A DNA stretch of 9,162 nucleotides, taken from assembly GCA_023267315.1 (NCBI GenBank), contig JAHFNN010000032.1:1-9162 (forward strand), written 5' to 3'. The position numbers and the translations under genes were made by a program. Shown here in pieces: positions 1 through 6,384 of the stretch. Every line of letters begins with the position of its first letter. Position 1 is the first letter of the stretch. The notes beneath the pieces were generated by a model that had not been told where the DNA came from, made no database searches, and saw only the letters and a program-made list of their open reading frames with translations. Source of the DNA: Candidatus Nomurabacteria bacterium. GTDB lineage: Bacteria > Patescibacteriota > Minisyncoccia > Phycocordibacterales > UBA9973.

Positions 1-471
1 GAATATAAGGGTTACGAAAAAGAAGATAGTTTTGCGCCATATGTTGTAGGTGAACTACAAAGACGCTTTGCATTTGAATACAACGGTATGAGAAATCATG
101 AGGTCTACTTTCATTCACTAGAAGGTGGTTCAACTGCGCTCGCCACAAGCACCGCACTTCACTCAGAACTTGAAAAACACTTTGGTTCATTTGACATATT
201 CATGTCTCAATTTAAAGCGCTCGCCCTCACCCGAGGAATTGGATGGGCAGTGCTTTGGTATGACAAAAAAGACAAGCGGCTACTCTCTTCATGGGTTGAT
301 GAACAGCATCTCGGACAGCTTAATGGATGCGAGATGATACTCGCACTCGACATGTGGGAACATGCGTACATCTATGACTTTCCATCTAGCGAGAAGAAAA
401 AATACGTAGATGCTTTCTTTGAGAATCTCAACTGGGAAAAGATTGAGGAAAACTTCAAAAATGCTCAGTAA
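1..471 (+). CDS. Fe/Mn-family superoxide dismutase, 3' part (5' end outside window)
   Basis: The reading frame is open from base 1, so the gene starts left of the window; 156 residues plus TAA are visible. The family converts superoxide to oxygen and hydrogen peroxide in the cytoplasm. Three of the four metal ligands can be placed: His33 in the NGMRNHEVYF stretch (residues counted from the window edge), and Asp117 and His121 in DMWEHAY. The first ligand His lies upstream, out of view. FGSFDIFMSQF (61-71) and GWAVLWYD (81-88) are the usual C-terminal core, and NWEKIEENF closes the protein as in the family. In the outer-sphere position that is Gln in E. coli enzymes, the alignment places His103 (DEQH), as in mycobacterial and Sulfolobus enzymes, so the metal cannot be assigned. 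An internal ATG at 88 would discard the conserved RRFAFEYNGM region and is not the start. The next gene is convergent, with a hairpin between. Confidence 0.95.
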   Translation, partial: EYKGYEKEDSFAPYVVGELQRRFAFEYNGMRNHEVYFHSLEGGSTALATSTALHSELEKHFGSFDIFMSQFKALALTRGIGWAVLWYDKKDKRLLSSWVDEQHLGQLNGCEMILALDMWEHAYIYDFPSSEKKKYVDAFFENLNWEKIEENFKNAQ

Positions 472-529
472 AATTAAATAATTAAAAATCCCCACGAACA
501 ATGTGGGGATTTTTAATTATTTAATTTTA
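469..529. terminator. Long perfect inverted repeat, probable bidirectional terminator
   Basis: Bases 469-495 and 503-529 are perfect reverse complements (27 pairs) around a 7-base loop (496-502, gaacaat). The top of the stem is the GC-rich part (CCCCAC with GTGGGG); below it the arms are A/T only, so an A-tract precedes and a T-tract follows on either strand. That is the form of an intrinsic terminator working in both directions, and it lies between a + strand gene ending at 471 and a minus-strand gene ending at 582. The left arm begins inside the TAA stop codon of the superoxide dismutase gene. Confidence 0.85.
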
Positions 530-581
530 TTACACCCTACACAATTTAAACTGGGTATAGTGGTAATAATGTCTATTTTTA

Positions 582-944
582 TTATTGTGTGATTTGCTGC
601 GTACCTTGTTGTGCACTTTCTCCTGATAACTGCCCGGGGCCAGATGGGGTAACGTTATACATTACACAGGTTTTACTGCAATTAGGCGTTGTTTGAGGAG
701 AACCTGCTACGCATGTTGTCACACTAGTACAGGCACGTATACCACAAATAGATACACCACTTGAACTTAAAGTGCAACCACATTTTTCTGTATAATTTTT
801 TGTCCCCGGTGTACACACTGCCCCACTGCCCGCAGCCGCACTTTGATTATTAGTCGTATTTATTTTTTTAACAATAATGATCCCCAAAAGCACAATAATA
901 ATACAGAGAAATCCTATTGTTATACTATTTAAATTTAATCTCAT
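582..944 (-). CDS. Small Cys-rich single-pass membrane protein, function unknown
   Basis: I do not recognise this 120-residue protein. Residues 1-7 are short and weakly basic, residues 8-25 form a strongly hydrophobic segment (many Ile and Leu), and KK at 26-27 follows. It could be a signal anchor or an uncleaved signal. The rest is a Ser/Thr/Gly-rich tail with eight cysteines (44, 55, 57, 67, 72, 78, 89, 93), an even number that would allow four disulfides if the tail is outside the membrane. The last 20 residues are Gln/Gly/Ser-rich and probably disordered. There is no lipobox with a Cys just after the hydrophobic stretch, and no prepilin-type cleavage site followed by Glu. The gene lies 87 bases downstream of comEC on the same strand and could be the last gene of that transcript or have its own promoter. 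The ATG at 944 has no Shine-Dalgarno. The hydrophobic N-terminus and clean ORF make a real gene likely; function cannot be assigned. Confidence 0.72.
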   Translation of the reverse strand: MRLNLNSITIGFLCIIIVLLGIIIVKKINTTNNQSAAAGSGAVCTPGTKNYTEKCGCTLSSSGVSICGIRACTSVTTCVAGSPQTTPNCSKTCVMYNVTPSGPGQLSGESAQQGTQQITQ

Positions 945-1031
945 AAAATAATTTTGTTGTTAATACTTAATAATTCCTACATCTTTTACTATTTTAGACT
1001 TAAAAACGTCTCCACCTATTCTACCACTTAT

Positions 1032-2537
1032 TTACTCTTTTAGTTTCAAGATCCACCACACATAAAAGCTGTAAATAACCATCACAAGCACCAGTGGGAA
1101 AAACCCAACCGTTACAGCCGCAAATGGTAGTCGTGAGAATAATTGAATAACCGAAAGTTCATAATGAAGAAACGCGTATGAAATTATACCGAACGGCAGA
1201 GCAAGAAAATGGAAGACAAAACTTATAGCACTTGTTATGAAGCCAAAAAGCATTGTATATGGAATAAACGGCAAAACAAGCAGATTCACCGGCAAGGCCA
1301 CGATCGAGAGTATCCCCATTTTATAGAGAATAAATGGTAAAACGAAAATATTCGTCGCTACCGTAGCAGATACAATTTCCTGAAGCCCAAATTTTTCAGT
1401 TACAAAGTGAAACCATGGTTTCACTTTTGGCGTGAGATAAATGAGACCGATTGTTGCCAAGAATGAAAGCTGGAATGAGATATCAAATACCAAAATCCAT
1501 GGATTAATTAGAACCATGGCGAATCCTGCGATAAGAAGAGCACGACCAATATCATAATTACGTCCTGTAGCACGAGCTATAAGCGCTAAAATTACCATCA
1601 CCGACGCACGAACCACTGTCGAACCAGCCCCAGTCATAATGGCAAATAGTACTATTCCCGCAATGCCAAAATAGATAGCGGCAGTCCGCGCTAAAAATAC
1701 TCCGAGCGCACGCATGACTGCTTCTGCAACAATGGTGACGTTGTAGCCAGAAAGCGCCACGATATGAATTGTGCCTGTTCGTATAAAATCTTGTCGAAGT
1801 TGGTCGCCAAGCGATTGCTTTGTTCCTAATATAAGTCCGCCCATGAGTGCGGATTCAGGCGCTGGGATTTCAAGTTCTATTTTTGAAAGTATTGATTTTT
1901 TGAAATCAAACAACTTGCGTCTGATCCACCAACCCTGATTCTCCCCCGTTCGCTCAACTACTGCATTCTGCATCACATAAAAAATCCCGTCTTTACGTAA
2001 ATACGATACATAATCAAACATTCGCCCGTTTGGATTCGGTTCACCGTCCGCACCGCTTGAAATAAAATTTTCTGGTCGCTTCAATGTGCCTGAAATTGAA
2101 ATCGTATCTCCGTATTCATATTTCGGATATGAATCCACTGTCACAATCATTTTTGAATCTACCGGAATTTCTCGGTTGTTATCATTTATGGATACTACAT
2201 GAACTGTAAGTTTTGTATTATGTTCACGCACATCAGGTTCATCATCCACAACTCCGCGAAGAGTAACTTTTTGCCCAATACTCTCATTTAATTCCAAGTC
2301 ACCAATATTTCGTGCTGATATATCAAAACGCCATACACCTACGGCACTTGTAAAAAGAAAAAGCGCAATCAGTAGAAAAATCTTCTGCTGTTGTGTAATG
2401 AGAAAATAATAGAGAAGTGTCGCAAAAGAGAGGAGTAGTAATAGATAGACACTGGAGAGACTCACAGGAAAAAGCGAGTGTATAAAAACTCCGCACACGA
2501 ACCCCAAAATAGTCGTGTATAAAATCCGATCCCGCAT
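1032..2537 (-). CDS. comEC: ComEC/Rec2-family DNA-uptake channel protein, without C-terminal metallo-beta-lactamase domain
   Basis: ComEC forms the inner-membrane channel that takes single-stranded DNA into the cell during natural transformation. From the ATG at 2537 the protein has 501 residues: about three N-terminal membrane helices (to about 70), a soluble extracytoplasmic region with OB-fold-like strands (about 85-195, including GQKVTLRGVVDDEP), then the competence domain with many helices. Its markers are GGLILGTKQSL (about 233-243), HIVALSGYNV (258-267, matching the family HLLAxSGLHV), GAGSTVVRASVM (304-315) and DISFQLSFLATIGL (352-365). It ends after the last helices (VWWILKLKE). The metallo-beta-lactamase-like domain that brings many family members to 700-800 residues is absent, and the next frames do not encode it. 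A TTG two codons upstream (2543) is an alternative start; ATG is preferred. Only 11 bases separate it from the RNase H stop, so the two are co-transcribed. No Shine-Dalgarno is visible. Confidence 0.93.
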   Translation of the reverse strand: MRDRILYTTILGFVCGVFIHSLFPVSLSSVYLLLLLSFATLLYYFLITQQQKIFLLIALFLFTSAVGVWRFDISARNIGDLELNESIGQKVTLRGVVDDEPDVREHNTKLTVHVVSINDNNREIPVDSKMIVTVDSYPKYEYGDTISISGTLKRPENFISSGADGEPNPNGRMFDYVSYLRKDGIFYVMQNAVVERTGENQGWWIRRKLFDFKKSILSKIELEIPAPESALMGGLILGTKQSLGDQLRQDFIRTGTIHIVALSGYNVTIVAEAVMRALGVFLARTAAIYFGIAGIVLFAIMTGAGSTVVRASVMVILALIARATGRNYDIGRALLIAGFAMVLINPWILVFDISFQLSFLATIGLIYLTPKVKPWFHFVTEKFGLQEIVSATVATNIFVLPFILYKMGILSIVALPVNLLVLPFIPYTMLFGFITSAISFVFHFLALPFGIISYAFLHYELSVIQLFSRLPFAAVTVGFFPLVLVMVIYSFYVWWILKLKE

Positions 2538-2548
2538 GTACAAAAAAT

Positions 2549-3316
2549 TTAAACTAGTGAATCAAAAGAATACAATGCAACCAAATCACTCTCCTCTTCT
2601 TTATTCATTGCCTTCTTATACTTTGCACCCTTTTTACCCTTCACACGTTTCTCACACGCCGCCCATGTTTTATCAACTGAGACCACACCATCCACCAATG
2701 AAACATATGAATACCCTACGCCTTTTTTAGAAGATGAAGTTGATTTCTTTTTTGTTGTAGATTTTGTTTCATGCATAGTATCAATGCTCGCATTCATCAT
2801 TTTTTCATAATCCGCAATTGAGCCAGAAAAAAGAAGAATGGAATTTTGATCGGCGAATGAAGTTGCAATTTCATCACAACGCTCATTCCCGACCGAGCCT
2901 GCGTGACCTGATACTTTCTTCCATGAAATACCCCCTTTCATATCTCGCTCTCGAGATAGTTCAAGCAACGCCTCCCATAAGTCTTGATTGAGCACACCTT
3001 CTTTCTGTCCCGTCATCCAATTATTTTTCTCCCACGCGTATACCCACTTTGTAATTCCGTTCAGTACATACGCTGAGTCACTGTACACAACGGTTTTAAA
3101 AAATTCATCATCACCCTTGCGATTCTTGCGAATCGTAATCAGTGCTTCAATCGCAGCGCGAAGTTCCATACGATTGTTTGTCGTATCTTTTTCGTAGCCA
3201 CCCGTCTCAGTCACGATGTCTTTTCCTTGATCAAAAATAATAGCGCCATAGCCTCCAGGGCCTGGGTTGCCACGTGACGCACCATCAGTAAAAATAATAA
3301 CAATGTCTTCTTTCAT
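2549..3316 (-). CDS. rnhA: Ribonuclease HI with C-terminal viroplasmin-like (Cauli_VI) domain
   Basis: RNase HI cuts the RNA strand of RNA-DNA hybrids, removing primers and R-loops in the cytoplasm. Residues 1-155 form a complete RNase H fold with all four acidic catalytic residues: Asp11 (FTDGASRGNPGPGG), Glu51 (NNRMELRAA), Asp80 (YSDSAYV) and Asp148 (ERCDEIA). His138 (KKVSGHAG) matches the mobile-loop His of E. coli RNase HI, and the basic Trp-rich helix (WVYAWEKNNWMTG, 91-103) matches its substrate-binding handle. A Lys/Ser/Thr-rich linker (about 183-198) leads to a roughly 45-residue module at 200-245 with Tyr-Val-x-x-Val, W218, C221, V225, G227 and GAKYKK (230-235), which fits the viroplasmin/hybrid-binding domain. 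In the well-known arrangement that domain comes before the RNase H domain; here it is after it. The total of 255 residues compares with 155 for E. coli. The ATG is 19 bases after the upstream stop. Operon neighbours are the putative protease and comEC. Confidence 0.95.
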   Translation of the reverse strand: MKEDIVIIFTDGASRGNPGPGGYGAIIFDQGKDIVTETGGYEKDTTNNRMELRAAIEALITIRKNRKGDDEFFKTVVYSDSAYVLNGITKWVYAWEKNNWMTGQKEGVLNQDLWEALLELSRERDMKGGISWKKVSGHAGSVGNERCDEIATSFADQNSILLFSGSIADYEKMMNASIDTMHETKSTTKKKSTSSSKKGVGYSYVSLVDGVVSVDKTWAACEKRVKGKKGAKYKKAMNKEEESDLVALYSFDSLV

Positions 3317-3335
3317 AATTCTATATCTATACCTG

Positions 3336-4214
3336 TTAAATTGCGTAATTATTCAACCACTCAAGCAGTGCATCCTTATCTTTAGTCATTAGTAAATATA
3401 TTTTATAAATTGGAGTTTTCTCACTCGTTGCATGCGTATTCTTCAATGTCGGTATTTCCGCAAGCATCTGTAGAGTAATAGTATCATAGAAATTTTCAAT
3501 GCGACCATTGCGTAGTAAGTCGTTCCGCAAGTTTGTATTCAAATATGCACTCACTTCTGCGGGGTTTGTGAGATATTTATACACTGGGCCAGCGCCGTCA
3601 AACGGTTCTGTGAGTAAGATTTCACTCCCGGGATTTTTACCAATAGTAAGTAGTTCTTTTTCTTCCCAGAAAATATTCCTGATATAGCTTTGATACTTTG
3701 ATGAGAAATTACTCAGACCTTGAGTAAAAAGATGATTATATTCATGCACTAAAATATTTTCAAAATCTTCAGGATTTTTTGCTTTTTTTGCAACTTCAAT
3801 AAAATCTTTTTCTCGTGGAACAAGTGCAGGCTGTTTTCGATAAAAACCACCAGCATTGTCGGGTAAATAATCCGCGATAATAACATGTGGATTACTACCC
3901 ACAAATTCCAAATTTTTTTCCTGAGATTTATATTTATTGAATGTTTTTTCAATGAGTGTTGGAGGGAATTGCATATCAATTTTTTTTGCCCGAGTCAAAG
4001 CTTCTTCACTTTTATACCGTCGGTTTTCTTTTTGAATAACAGAGTCAACAAATTCCTGAGTAATTAACATACCTTCTGTAGAATCACGTTTGGGATTATC
4101 TTGTAAGACTTGTGCTTCACGAGTAAGATATTGTCCTAGTTCCTTTTTTATTTTTTCCTCTTCTTTTAAAAAAGTAGGAGTTTCTTGTTCTTTTTTAGGA
4201 AATTCCATATTCAT
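3336..4214 (-). CDS. Putative cytoplasmic HExxH zinc metalloprotease, family not recognised
   Basis: I do not recognise the family. The 292-residue protein has no signal peptide or membrane segment, so it is probably cytoplasmic. The N-terminal 45 residues are highly charged (Lys/Glu) and likely helical. The key feature is ILVHEYNHLF: His157, Glu158 and His161 form an HExxH zinc motif with the hydrophobic context typical of true zincins. A plausible third ligand is Glu220 in NPAEVSAYL, 59 residues later; a Glu followed by a small-residue helix is a common gluzincin arrangement. The region before the motif (about 105-135) has strand-like stretches such as HVIIADYLPDNAGGFY and PALVP, which could form the edge strand above the active site. 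The ATG at 4214 and a second at 4208 are both possible; neither has a Shine-Dalgarno. The gene is 18 bases after recJ and 19 bases before rnhA, clearly within the operon. Peptidase activity and substrate are inferred only from the motif. Confidence 0.85.
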   Translation of the reverse strand: MNMEFPKKEQETPTFLKEEEKIKKELGQYLTREAQVLQDNPKRDSTEGMLITQEFVDSVIQKENRRYKSEEALTRAKKIDMQFPPTLIEKTFNKYKSQEKNLEFVGSNPHVIIADYLPDNAGGFYRKQPALVPREKDFIEVAKKAKNPEDFENILVHEYNHLFTQGLSNFSSKYQSYIRNIFWEEKELLTIGKNPGSEILLTEPFDGAGPVYKYLTNPAEVSAYLNTNLRNDLLRNGRIENFYDTITLQMLAEIPTLKNTHATSEKTPIYKIYLLMTKDKDALLEWLNNYAI

Positions 4215-4232
4215 ATATATATTTCTGTTAGG

Positions 4233-5930
4233 CTAAATAATATCAACAATCCGGAGTCTGAGCTCTGTTTTACCTGCAAAACGAGATAAGTCGAATGAAG
4301 CAATCAATCGTATACGTTTTCCTGGTTCTGGAATATTTTTAAATGATTCTGGTGTCGCAAAAAATGAGATCGCTTTTGTCGTACGACCTTCATCAGATAC
4401 AAGGGAGAGCTCGAGATGATTTTTCTCTTTCCCAAATAATTTTACTCCTACCACTTGCACATTATCAAAAAGAAATATTGGCTTGGGATTACCCACACCA
4501 AATGGTGACAACTGTTCAATCGTTCGATATGTATCCATATGCACATCACCAAGGAAAAGTGTCGCATCAACTAATTCATCAGGACGTTTCTGCTCACTAT
4601 TTTTATTTCTCGTACGTCCATATGCTTCCGTAAGTGCTTCTTCTAAAAAGTGAATCTTTTCTCGCGTGACCGAAAAGCCACCAGCCAGCTCGTGTCCACC
4701 AAAATTTGCGAGTGAATCTTCTGGTATCGCAGTCATGAGCGATACGATATTGACCGATCCATCAGAACGACATGACCCTTTTATTAGAGAGTCTTCTTCC
4801 GCACCTTCCAATCCCCACACAAATGCTGGCTTTTCATATTCTTCAGCAATTTTTGAAGCGACAAGCCCCAAGACACCCACACGCCACTTGGGATTGCCGA
4901 TAAAAATTACCGGACGATCTTCTCGACGTTCCAACAATGACTTTACTTCACGCATAATGTGCACCACTGACATTTTTCGTTCATCATTTATTTTTGCGAG
5001 ATGATCAGCAAGCATTCCTCCTTCTACTTCATCGGAAGTAGCGAGCAACTCAAACGCACGCATCGGAGAATCCATACGCGATGCGGCATTCAATCGTGGG
5101 GTTACCATAAACGTAATATCATCTTCAGATACAAACCGTGCATCAATATTCATTTTTTTAAATAATTTCTGCAATCCTGGTCGACGATTTTTCTGGAGAA
5201 CCTTAAGTCCAAAGTGTGCGAGTACTCGGTTCTCTCCAGTCAGTGGCACCATGTCAGAGAGCGTTGCGAGTCCCGCCATATCAAGTAACCATTTTTCAAA
5301 TCCGGTAGGGATATTCCAGTACTCTCCATATTTTTTTATAAGTCCTTGCACTAACTTAAATGCCAGCCCCGCACCACAGAGCATATTGTATGGATATGTA
5401 TCTCCTTCTTGTTTGGGATTTAAAATCGCATATGCTTTCGGAAGTGCTCCGTGAGGAAGGTGGTGGTCCACTACGATAACATCAATCCCAAAACCTTGCG
5501 CAAGTGCAATCTCTTCAATATTTGTGGTACCAAGATCAACAGTAATCACTAGCGTCACACCTTCCTTTTGGAACGATTCTATCGCTGCTTTATTCAATCC
5601 ATATCCTTCAATGTGTCGATCGGGCACATAGTTCCGAAAGTGTTCATACTTTATTTTCTTAAAAAAATCATGCAGTATGACTCCCCCTGGAATACCGTCA
5701 CAATCATAATCACCAAAAATGACAATTTTTTCTTTTGCTTCTGTTGCTTCAAATATTCGCACACAGGCTCGCTCCATATCCTTCATAAGAAAAGGATCAT
5801 GGAGATGTTCTTCATATGAAGGGTTTAAAAAATCTCTCTTTTGAGATTCCGTAATTCCTCGACGCGATAAGAGTATGTCAGTAAGGTCAGTTCTTTGCAT
5901 ACCACGTATTTTATCATATACTTTCTCCAT
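4233..5930 (-). CDS. recJ: Single-stranded-DNA-specific exonuclease RecJ
   Basis: RecJ degrades single-stranded DNA 5' to 3' and acts in recombination and repair. From the ATG at 5930 it has 565 residues, the usual full length. The DHH phosphoesterase core shows motif [12 protein letters not shown] (73-83), the metal-site Asp132 in ITVDLG, the DHH triad at 155-157 (VVDHHLPHG), Asp226 (TLSDMVPL) and the [10 protein letters not shown] loop (277-286). The DHHA1 domain carries the GGHELAGGF signature (411-419), and the OB-fold part follows with [10 protein letters not shown] (475-484). No catalytic residue is missing. The start is uncertain: in-frame TTG at 5951 and ATGs at 5942, 5930 and 5900 all precede the conserved region. 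I chose 5930 because it shares a CATG with the divergent HIT start and gives almost no overlap. No Shine-Dalgarno precedes any of them. The gene ends in TAG and leads a four-gene operon. Confidence 0.96.
   Translation of the reverse strand: MEKVYDKIRGMQRTDLTDILLSRRGITESQKRDFLNPSYEEHLHDPFLMKDMERACVRIFEATEAKEKIVIFGDYDCDGIPGGVILHDFFKKIKYEHFRNYVPDRHIEGYGLNKAAIESFQKEGVTLVITVDLGTTNIEEIALAQGFGIDVIVVDHHLPHGALPKAYAILNPKQEGDTYPYNMLCGAGLAFKLVQGLIKKYGEYWNIPTGFEKWLLDMAGLATLSDMVPLTGENRVLAHFGLKVLQKNRRPGLQKLFKKMNIDARFVSEDDITFMVTPRLNAASRMDSPMRAFELLATSDEVEGGMLADHLAKINDERKMSVVHIMREVKSLLERREDRPVIFIGNPKWRVGVLGLVASKIAEEYEKPAFVWGLEGAEEDSLIKGSCRSDGSVNIVSLMTAIPEDSLANFGGHELAGGFSVTREKIHFLEEALTEAYGRTRNKNSEQKRPDELVDATLFLGDVHMDTYRTIEQLSPFGVGNPKPIFLFDNVQVVGVKLFGKEKNHLELSLVSDEGRTTKAISFFATPESFKNIPEPGKRIRLIASFDLSRFAGKTELRLRIVDII
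5894..5922 (+). promoter_or_regulatory. Candidate promoter of the HIT gene, possibly leaderless
   Basis: TATACT at 5917-5922 differs from the consensus -10 box at one base, and TTTGCA at 5894-5899 is a weak -35 match at a 17-base spacing. Transcription would then begin at about 5928-5930, on or next to the ATG at 5929, giving a leaderless mRNA, which agrees with the missing Shine-Dalgarno. The site lies inside the 5' end of recJ on the other strand. This is a pattern match only. Confidence 0.35.
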
Positions 5931-5931
5931 G
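5928..5931. other. CATG palindrome holding the start codons of two divergent genes
   Basis: Within ccATGg, the + strand ATG at 5929-5931 begins the HIT protein (MEDCIFC), and the minus-strand ATG at 5930-5928 is the best candidate start of RecJ. The HIT start is firm because the conserved CxxC begins three residues later. The RecJ start is one of several in frame. Confidence 0.5.
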
Positions 5932-6288
5932 GAAGATTGCATTTTCTGCAAAATCGTAGCAAAAGAAATACCAGCCCATATCGTCTATGAGGATGAGTCG
6001 TACCTCGCATTCCTGGATATTCACCCCCAGTCACCAGGCCATACCCAAGTCATACCAAAAACACATACTCGTTGGGTATGGCAAGTTCAAAACGCGGGAA
6101 CGTATTTTGAAGTCGTTAAAAAAATAGCCTTAGCACAGCAAAAAGCGTTCAGCACTGAAATGATCTGGAGTAAAATCATGGGTGACGAAGTCCCACATGC
6201 ACACATTTGGGTATTCCCCCATCCTGAAACTCCAGGTGACAAAAATGACTTCCCCGGTAACGCTCTAAAAATTAAGAACGCCCTATAA
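5929..6288 (+). CDS. HIT-family (histidine triad) nucleotide hydrolase/transferase-like protein
   Basis: HIT proteins bind nucleotides and typically cleave nucleoside phosphoramidates or dinucleotide polyphosphates through a central His nucleophile. The 119-residue protein opens with MEDCIFCKI, where Cys4 and Cys7 form the CxxC half of the zinc site common in bacterial members, followed by the typical [22 protein letters not shown] and VIPKTH (41-46). The signature near the C-terminus reads [10 protein letters not shown]: His90 and His92 (the nucleophile position) are present, but the third triad position is Trp94 instead of His. The last 20 residues ([10 protein letters not shown] and on) are rich in charged and polar residues. 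The ATG at 5929 is chosen over one at 5875 because residues before MEDCIFC are not HIT-like and would overlap recJ on the other strand. It is convergent with the large surface-protein gene, with a hairpin between. I recall similar Trp-ending HIT proteins from candidate phyla bacteria but cannot check this. Confidence 0.93.
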   Translation: MEDCIFCKIVAKEIPAHIVYEDESYLAFLDIHPQSPGHTQVIPKTHTRWVWQVQNAGTYFEVVKKIALAQQKAFSTEMIWSKIMGDEVPHAHIWVFPHPETPGDKNDFPGNALKIKNAL

Positions 6289-6337
6289 AAAATAATAGAA
6301 GTAACCACTTTTATTTTTACAGATAAAATGAAAGGAT

Positions 6338-6375
6338 AATTTAAAAACTCCCCAAGAATGGGGAGTTTTTAAATT
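6338..6375. terminator. Inverted repeat between convergent genes, probable bidirectional terminator
   Basis: Bases 6338-6353 and 6360-6375 are perfect reverse complements (16 pairs) around the loop aagaat. The upper stem is CTCCCC/GGGGAG, flanked by A-tracts on one side and T-tracts on the other in both readings. It sits 50 bases after the HIT stop (+) and 10 bases after the stop of the large minus-strand gene, so it can end transcripts from both. Confidence 0.85.
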
Positions 6376-6384
6376 CATTCTATT

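Larger units (their letters stand above)
1032..5930 (-). other. Probable operon recJ - putative protease - rnhA - comEC
   Basis: Four minus-strand genes follow each other with spacers of 18, 19 and 11 bases, too short for separate promoters plus terminators, and I see no hairpin with a T-tract in those spacers. The small Cys-rich gene (582-944) is 87 bases further on and may be read through; the inverted repeat at 469-529 would then be the operon terminator. Three of the four products act on DNA or RNA-DNA hybrids. Confidence 0.7.

Noticed and set aside
582..944. Small protein as a type IV pilin near comEC
   Set aside because: The N-terminus has a hydrophobic helix after a Gly-Phe pair, but there is no Glu at position 5 after a possible cleavage site, and the tail is Cys-rich and unlike pilin.
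5875..5928. Upstream extension of the HIT protein from an ATG at 5875
   Set aside because: The 18 extra residues are not HIT-like and lie antisense to the conserved start of recJ; the family start at MEDCIFC fits better.
1032..5930. Defence island or mobile element built around recJ, RNase H and the HExxH protein
   Set aside because: There is no integrase, transposase, terminal repeat, toxin or known defence partner, and RecJ and RNase HI have all housekeeping motifs.
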